Assembly: GCF_040802235.1 (NCBI RefSeq)
Contig: NC_133167.1
Location: 11,028,501 to 11,092,500, forward strand
Direction: 5' to 3'
Source of the DNA: Manis javanica
Taxonomy: Eukaryota; Chordata; Mammalia; Pholidota; Manidae
DNA: 64,000 nucleotides
Under the pieces are notes generated by a model that made no database searches, was not told the DNA's origin, and worked only from the letters and a program-made list of their open reading frames with translations. The position numbers and the translations under genes are program-made. Positions 58,641 to 64,000 of the stretch are shown here, in pieces. Every line of letters starts with the position of its first letter. Positions within the stretch are counted from its first letter, which is position 1.

Positions 58641-59577
58641 ACTTTAGGAAAATTATGGTGATGCCAAAAGATGATTTATTAGATTTATTGGTAACTCTCA
58701 TATTTTTACCTGTTTCTTGGGTTATGCTCCTTTGACACATGTATAGTTTTCTTAGCTGTTCTCTTGGAGACATTCTAATTGAAAAGTGAACCTCTGATAT
58801 TCTTTTCCTTATTCATGTTAATGTTTTTGAGTTTTTGCACATCTCCTCTTTGATCTAAAAGAGTCTTTTTCCTCTTTTCAACTGACAGATTTACAGAAAA
58901 GAATTTTCCAGTGCTCCAGTGTTGTTTACTAATGTAAGTTCTTCCGAAATTTTATCACTGATGTTTCCAAGGGTTCATAATTAAATATTAATGTATTTGG
59001 GTTGAACTACTGAACAGCAATTTCTGGAGGAAAGAATCGAACAGTCAACAAGCCAACAAATGGTCAGAACTACTAAATAAATACTCTGAGATGCTGGCTA
59101 TTCATCATGGGTGTTTTGGTAATTGTGATTTATTGGGGAAAGTTACAATGCTCTGATTTCATCAGACTTCCACTTCTGTATTGGGGCCCAGGCTGACTGC
59201 TTTTGTTTGTAACATAAATTATGTTTGGATACCAAAGAGTACAGATCTGCTAACCTTTAGGATTTTTAATCTTTTGTATTCTTTGTATTGCCTTATTAGG
59301 AAATCTTGATGCTATCTTAAATGTATGTTGTTTCTTTTAAAAGAAATATAGTCTACAAAATATATTTGATAATAAGGCTTACTGGAAGACGTGAGCTTCA
59401 CATTTATGGCACTTGACCCCACCCACCTTTTAAAAACTCTTGATGTCATTTTGAATCAGAATCACGTAACATAAAGGTTATTGTTTTTCAAAATCCTGAT
59501 AACATGTGGTTCATTCTTATTTGGGAAAATTTAAGAACTGGCATACTGAAGACTGTTTTGAGAAGTTACAGGCTACC
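58641..59577. other. unassigned AT-rich sequence
   Basis: No repeat or exon recognised. Confidence 0.35.
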
Positions 59578-59955
59578 CTCTCCCTTCTTTTTAACTCCTC
59601 CTAGAATGCTTTGCCCTGAAATCTTTACTTGGTCGGGACCTTCCTGTCATTCACAGTCCACATCAAATATCATTTCCTCAAATAGAAAATGTGTTCTAAA
59701 GCTCCAGTGCTTTCTAAAGTGGTCCTCCACCAGTATTCTATCACATTAACTTGTTTCAGATCAATATCTGAAATCATCTTATTATCTGATTCCTTTTTCA
59801 TTGTCTGAATCCTCTTTCATTTCTGTTTCATTGCCTGTTTCTTTTGGAAACCTCTGCGCGGGCTGAGATCTTGCCCCCTTATTTTTGGTCTCAGAGCACA
59901 GTTCAGGACTCTTTACATAATAGACACTCAAGAAATACTTGAAAAAATTTGAAAA
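59578..59955 (+). repeat. L2 LINE 3' end
   Basis: 'cctagaatgctttgccctga', 'ccacatcaaatatcatttcc', 'tattctatcacattaacttg' and 'tagacactcaagaaatactt' follow L2 from the 'tggaatgctcttcccc' region to its tail. Diverged but collinear. Confidence 0.7.
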
Positions 59956-59997
59956 GTAAATTAAATTGGAGTTAAGAGTTTTTTCTCCTGCAGATTG

Positions 59998-60110
59998 CTC
60001 TACAGAATCGTGAACATATTATTTAATTACATTTTACTTCTTCTTTCTATTTGTAAAATAATGAGTTGAACATGATGATATAAAAGGTTACTTTAAGATT
60101 GAAAAGTGTT
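59998..60110 (+). repeat. MIR SINE fragment
   Basis: 'tcgtgaacatattatttaat', 'tctatttgtaaaataatgag', 'ttgaacatgatgatataaaa' fit the MIR core with a MIR3-like 3' end. Confidence 0.55.
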
Positions 60111-61629
60111 AGTAGCTTTAACTTTGAAAATTCCATTTAATTAGCATTGTTTACAGCAAGAAAACCCATTGCATTAGATTGTGTCACTTTACTAGCTAGT
60201 ATCTGTAATTGTAGTTTAGCTGATTAGTTGTTTTCCTTTGATTTTGAGAGAAAGTTGTCCTGATTAATATTTTTCCCTCTGGTGGGTACTTCCTTTCTGT
60301 TACAACTTTGACTTGATGTCATGGTATGGAAGAGAAAGGTCACCTTTTAAAAGGACACCTACATCTGGTTATACACTGTCATTACCTGATCAGGTTTGGC
60401 TTCATGCTAATGAAGTTAGGCTTGAGAGATGCACTGAATCTCCCATTCACTCTGAATGATCAGTAGTTTGGAAGATCAGCTTCGATGGAAGCACTCATCA
60501 ACATATAACTTCATTTTTTTCCACAATTCAGATTCAAAGCCCAGGTATCAAGTGACTAAAACAGATGACAGCTGTTTTTGCCTTTCATATTTTTGATCAA
60601 TATTTCCATATACAATTTTTAAATAATTCTTTTCATTTACTCTATTGCTAGAAAAGCAGGACTGGTACTTGCCTCTTACTTTGCATTATTAATTAATTTG
60701 GGAAACTATGGGCAAAATTACAATTCAGCAACAAAATAAATTCTTAAAAAATTAGTAACTATTTAAGCACTAAATTTTGTCACCGTTTGGTGCACACTAT
60801 ATGTGTTAAACACTACAGTTTTTTCTTTAGAATAGACATTAATTAAAAAAATTCATAAGAAGGTATTCAAATTAGCTTGAATAAAAAAAGTTAACCTCAC
60901 GATTCTGACGAATAGAAGAGAGAGCATTTAAAAAAAATTATACTTCCATGGATTGATAGTTTAATAATCTCCTATGAAAGACTTCCTATTTTTAAAATCT
61001 TCACTGAGGAGTAGGAAAGAAATTTTCCCTATTCTTTTGACCACCATAATTCTTTGAAACTTGCCTATCAGTTGGAGGAAGATGTTTGGTCTTTACATGA
61101 GTTAAAATTTTCATAAGTTCCTGTTTTCAGGATTGAGCTTTTTGAGTGCCAAGCACCCCTTCCCTTTCTCATATTTAACTAGTTTAAGCTCAGCATTTCT
61201 TTCCAGTAAATAGAACTAAGGACTGTTCAATATTTCAAGCAGGACAGAAGGCTCTGTGAAGCATTTTTTCCCCGAGAAGAACAGGGCGTCTGCTATTCAC
61301 AAGACTCTAGCAAGCAGAACAACAAAGAGAACTACAGAGAAAATTGCCAGGACTTAATAAAAATCTGAATGACCTTTCCTTCTTAGAGGAAAGGGTCACT
61401 GATCCAAAACATGCTCTTGATGCCAACAGAAAGAAAATGAATACATGGACTTGGAAGAGTGAATTTTAGGTTACTTAAACTAAAACCACCTGTTTTCCTC
61501 AATTTTTTCATTGAAAAAAATAAACCCTAAGTGTTAGATATAACACATTATAGAAAGCTACTTTTTAGAGTTAAGTGAACCAAAAGCAATAATTTCCCTT
61601 CCTGAAACACATTGCATCTGTTCATTTCC
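60111..61629. other. unassigned AT-rich sequence, 1.5 kb
   Basis: No repeat or exon recognised. Confidence 0.35.
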
Positions 61630-61955
61630 TCACTCACTCATTCATTCATTCCAGGGGTCCATCATCTACTAGACAGACCAACCTGGAAATAATGACAGTG
61701 GTATGACAAATGCCCTAATGAAAGTGTGGACAACACACAGAGAAGGATTTGGTTAACTCTGCCTGCAGAATTTAGACAAGGCTTTTGTCAGAGAGTGACA
61801 TTTGAGCCATGTTTAAAAGAAGAAGGGGGATTTTTCTAGCGGGACAACTTGGAAGGAACATATTGAACAAAAGGAAATGGCTTTTCAAAGCAATCAAGAT
61901 GAAAAAGAGCAGATCAAAACCGTGCAAATCTTTGCTTGGTTCATGAGAAGGCTAG
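61630..61955 (-). repeat. L2 LINE 3' end
   Basis: 'cactcattcattcattccag', 'gagagtgacatttgagccat' and 'acaacttggaaggaacatat' follow the reversed L2 3' end (ttcattcattcaacaaat...gaggtgacatttgagctgag). Confidence 0.7.
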
Positions 61956-63399
61956 TTAAGCCATTTTCCTGAATGTTAATACTAAATTTTCTTTTAACGA
62001 TTGTATACCTGATTTTCATGTCTCGCTCAACAGAGTCTCCAGCAACCAGAGTTAGATGATTAACACCAGAATGTCAGGGAGACATATTTTCAATTGGAAC
62101 CATTTGTTTGAATCACTATGGTAAAGAGATGTGTTCACTGACTAGGCAATTAAATAGCCTAAATGTGCTACAAGCATTTCCAGGATAGCTATTCACAATG
62201 ATTAGTCCTCCTGTGGGTGAATACTGCTGTTTTCCCATTACTGGTGATGGAATGTCGTGATGAATATCTCTCACTTTTCTTCTTTCTACCTCCTGGGTGT
62301 TTTGGCCATGACTTCATGGGAATTCAACGGTTGCTTGGTAGAAATATTTGTACACTCAGGACAGCTCATACGTTCTTTCGAAGCAGATGCTTGTCTGCTT
62401 CCTTCACGCCTTCTGAGCTCCTGCCTCTTTTCAGCTGCCTTCATCTTTTCCCATCGCCATCTTCCCCCAACAGGGGTTTCAGAATTGTTCATGCCATGAT
62501 CTTGATATTCAGTTTTCTTAATCCTTATCGTTTATTCAAATTGCGGATATTATACAATTTATTTACTCATAATTACAATTTATTTATAAATATCCAAAAT
62601 CTGGTTGTTCTTGCTTAATACTTTAAGTACACATATGATCACTTTGGTTTTAAGTTTGTAATAGAAGTGTTTTATTGTGTGGAAGTAATAATAATGTTTC
62701 CTATTTTTTATGATAACAATGTTTTTTCTTATGACACTGTCTAATTTGACTTAACTTATGAATTGGTATAACATTATGAAAAATTATAATGCTTAAGGCA
62801 GTAGAATACTGTTTACAAGTTGTTTTGGGGTGAATGCTTGCTTTAAGCATTGAAAAGGGGAAAAAATCATTACTATAAAGAACCTTTTATCTCTGTTTAT
62901 AATATGTCACATCTAAACACAAGTTAAGACAATTATTACTTATGTCCACAAGTATTCGTCTCCATAAATGAAATGTTTGGATTTTCACTTTTCTTACACA
63001 GGCCTGTGAAGCCTGAAACAGAATACAGGCAACATATTCACCACCCATTTAGCCAGAGGAAGATAAAAGAAATTTTCTCAAAATATGCATATACAGATTT
63101 TTAGAAGTCTTTATGTTTTTAGAACTAGCAGATGTCAGTAACATTTAAGATGGGGTACTTGAATGATGATACCAATTTTGTATCTATATTCAAACATGAT
63201 TAAATGGAAGTCTAATTAGTTTGGAATGCATAGTTCAATTAAGTAGCATTGTTTGTTTGGAAAAAAATTGAATTACCATGTCAGCACAATTTTTTGTAGG
63301 ATGCAACTTAATCTCATAGGTCATTGTTTCCATGGAATCATTAATTTTTGATATTGCATAGTAGTTGTTAACACTTACTTTGTATAGCGGCCATACTGT
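61956..63399. other. unassigned AT-rich sequence
   Basis: No repeat family or exon recognised. The 133- and 80-codon frames at 62217-62618 overlap in different frames and show no domain. Confidence 0.35.
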
Positions 63400-63515
63400 G
63401 TTTTGTGTTCATCAGCATTCCATAATCAGAACAGCTCTCTGAGGAAGGTACCATGGATCGTCCCTGTTTCATAGCTAGAGAAACTGAGGCACATATTTCT
63501 TCAGAGTTTGAGCTG
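63400..63515 (-). repeat. MIR SINE fragment
   Basis: 'ctctctgaggaaggtaccat', 'tccctgtttcatagctagag' and 'aaactgaggcacatatttct' match the reversed MIR core. Confidence 0.7.
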
Positions 63516-63669
63516 TTAACACTGAACTCTATTGTTTTTAGTAGTTAGGATCTACTCGTTGGATCACTCGTTCTACCAAATTAGCTGTGTATTTGGGGAA
63601 AATTTAATGAGTGATGGGAAATTATGTATAGATTCATGATAAACAGAAAAGTGAAGGAAGTGGGCGGGG

Positions 63670-63800
63670 ACAATGTACACCTAATAGTTATGTCACTTTG
63701 TGCAAATCTGATTTCTCTGGTCTTGGTTTCTTCATCTATACAATAAGAATAATGGTATACTTTTTGCCAGGTGTATTTAAAAATGCAATAAGATAACTTA
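63670..63800 (+). repeat. MIR SINE fragment
   Basis: 'gttatgtcactttgtgcaaa', 'gtttcttcatctatacaata' and 'agaataatggtatact' match the MIR core, in opposite orientation to the fragment 150 bases upstream. Confidence 0.7.
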
Positions 63801-64000
63801 AGGTTACATATTTGTAAGCCACAAACAAACTCCTTATTGTGATCAATAAGTGGTGAGAATTGGAGGTTATTTATCATAATGGCTTTTCCTGCAGGATACA
63901 GTATCTGCGTGAGAAATCTTTGCAGTATGAACCCATGGCAAACTCCACAGGGTTCTGGAGTAAAGACATATTTTCTCAGCAAGTAATTTTTTTTTTTATT
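63801..64000. other. unassigned sequence to the window end
   Basis: A minus-strand frame of 133 codons (63581-63982) overlaps two MIR fossils and is not supported as a gene. It ends with a T10 run. Confidence 0.35.

Noticed and set aside
1-64000. CRISPR arrays, operons, ribosome binding sites, phage or plasmid genes
   Set aside because: Sequence character is mammalian throughout. There are no regularly spaced repeats, no dense coding and no bacterial signals.
1-64000. tRNA, rRNA or snRNA genes
   Set aside because: I saw no intact A/B-box tRNA or conserved snRNA start. The tRNA-like parts present belong to MIR SINEs.

Overview
This window looks like non-coding nuclear DNA of a placental mammal. 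It is AT-rich, with long TG/CA microsatellites, and carries fossil repeats of therian or eutherian age on both strands: MIR SINEs, L2 LINEs, old L1M LINEs, MaLR/ERVL LTRs and short hAT-type DNA transposons such as MER5A. I found no complete protein-coding gene, tRNA, rRNA, CpG island, CRISPR array or bacterial-type operon. It reads as an intergenic stretch or a large intron.

Lineage: I see no primate Alu, rodent B1/B2, carnivore CAN-type SINE, ruminant BovB or tRNA-SINE, or bat or horse tRNA SINE. The youngest repeats are two L1 3' ends (24.7-25.1 kb and 44.5-45.4 kb). They share a 3' UTR with a G-rich polypurine tract that differs from the primate L1PA 3' UTR. A SINE-poor eutherian, for example a pangolin or a xenarthran, would fit, but this is a weak inference.

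Layout. 0-4 kb: four long TG/CA arrays and one MIR. 4.6-7.1 kb: two L2 3' ends and two hAT fossils. 7.1-9.9 kb: nothing recognised. 9.9-12.1 kb: L2, an ERVL-type LTR and L1M, all on the minus strand. 13-15.2 kb: two MIRs and a hAT fossil. 15.9-18.5 kb: a long minus-strand L2 reaching into its reverse-transcriptase region, with a MER5A inside. 19.4-21.7 kb: composite minus-strand L1/HAL1-like block. 22.7-23.1 kb: MLT1 LTR. 23.3 kb: a bare poly(A) insert between direct repeats. 24.7-25.15 kb: L1 3' end with target-site duplication. 26-32.6 kb: L2, MER5A, MLT1 and MIR fossils with two small tandem duplications. 35.4-35.9 kb: MaLR-like LTR. 38-44 kb: mostly repeat-free, with one exon-like 55-bp segment. 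44.2-45.5 kb: an L1 inserted into an older DNA transposon. 46.8 kb: palindromic transposon fossil. 48.2-48.6 kb: GC-richer, repeat-free block. 51.7-57.7 kb: L1M tails, MIRs and a dispersed 68-bp direct repeat. 58.5-64 kb: MIR and L2 fossils.

No set of genes working together can be described. The main interest is the nested transposon history, several local duplications, a poly(A)-only insertion and two exon-like segments. I did not find a convincing new biological system. Repeat family names rest on remembered consensus sequences, so element edges are approximate, generally within tens of bases.
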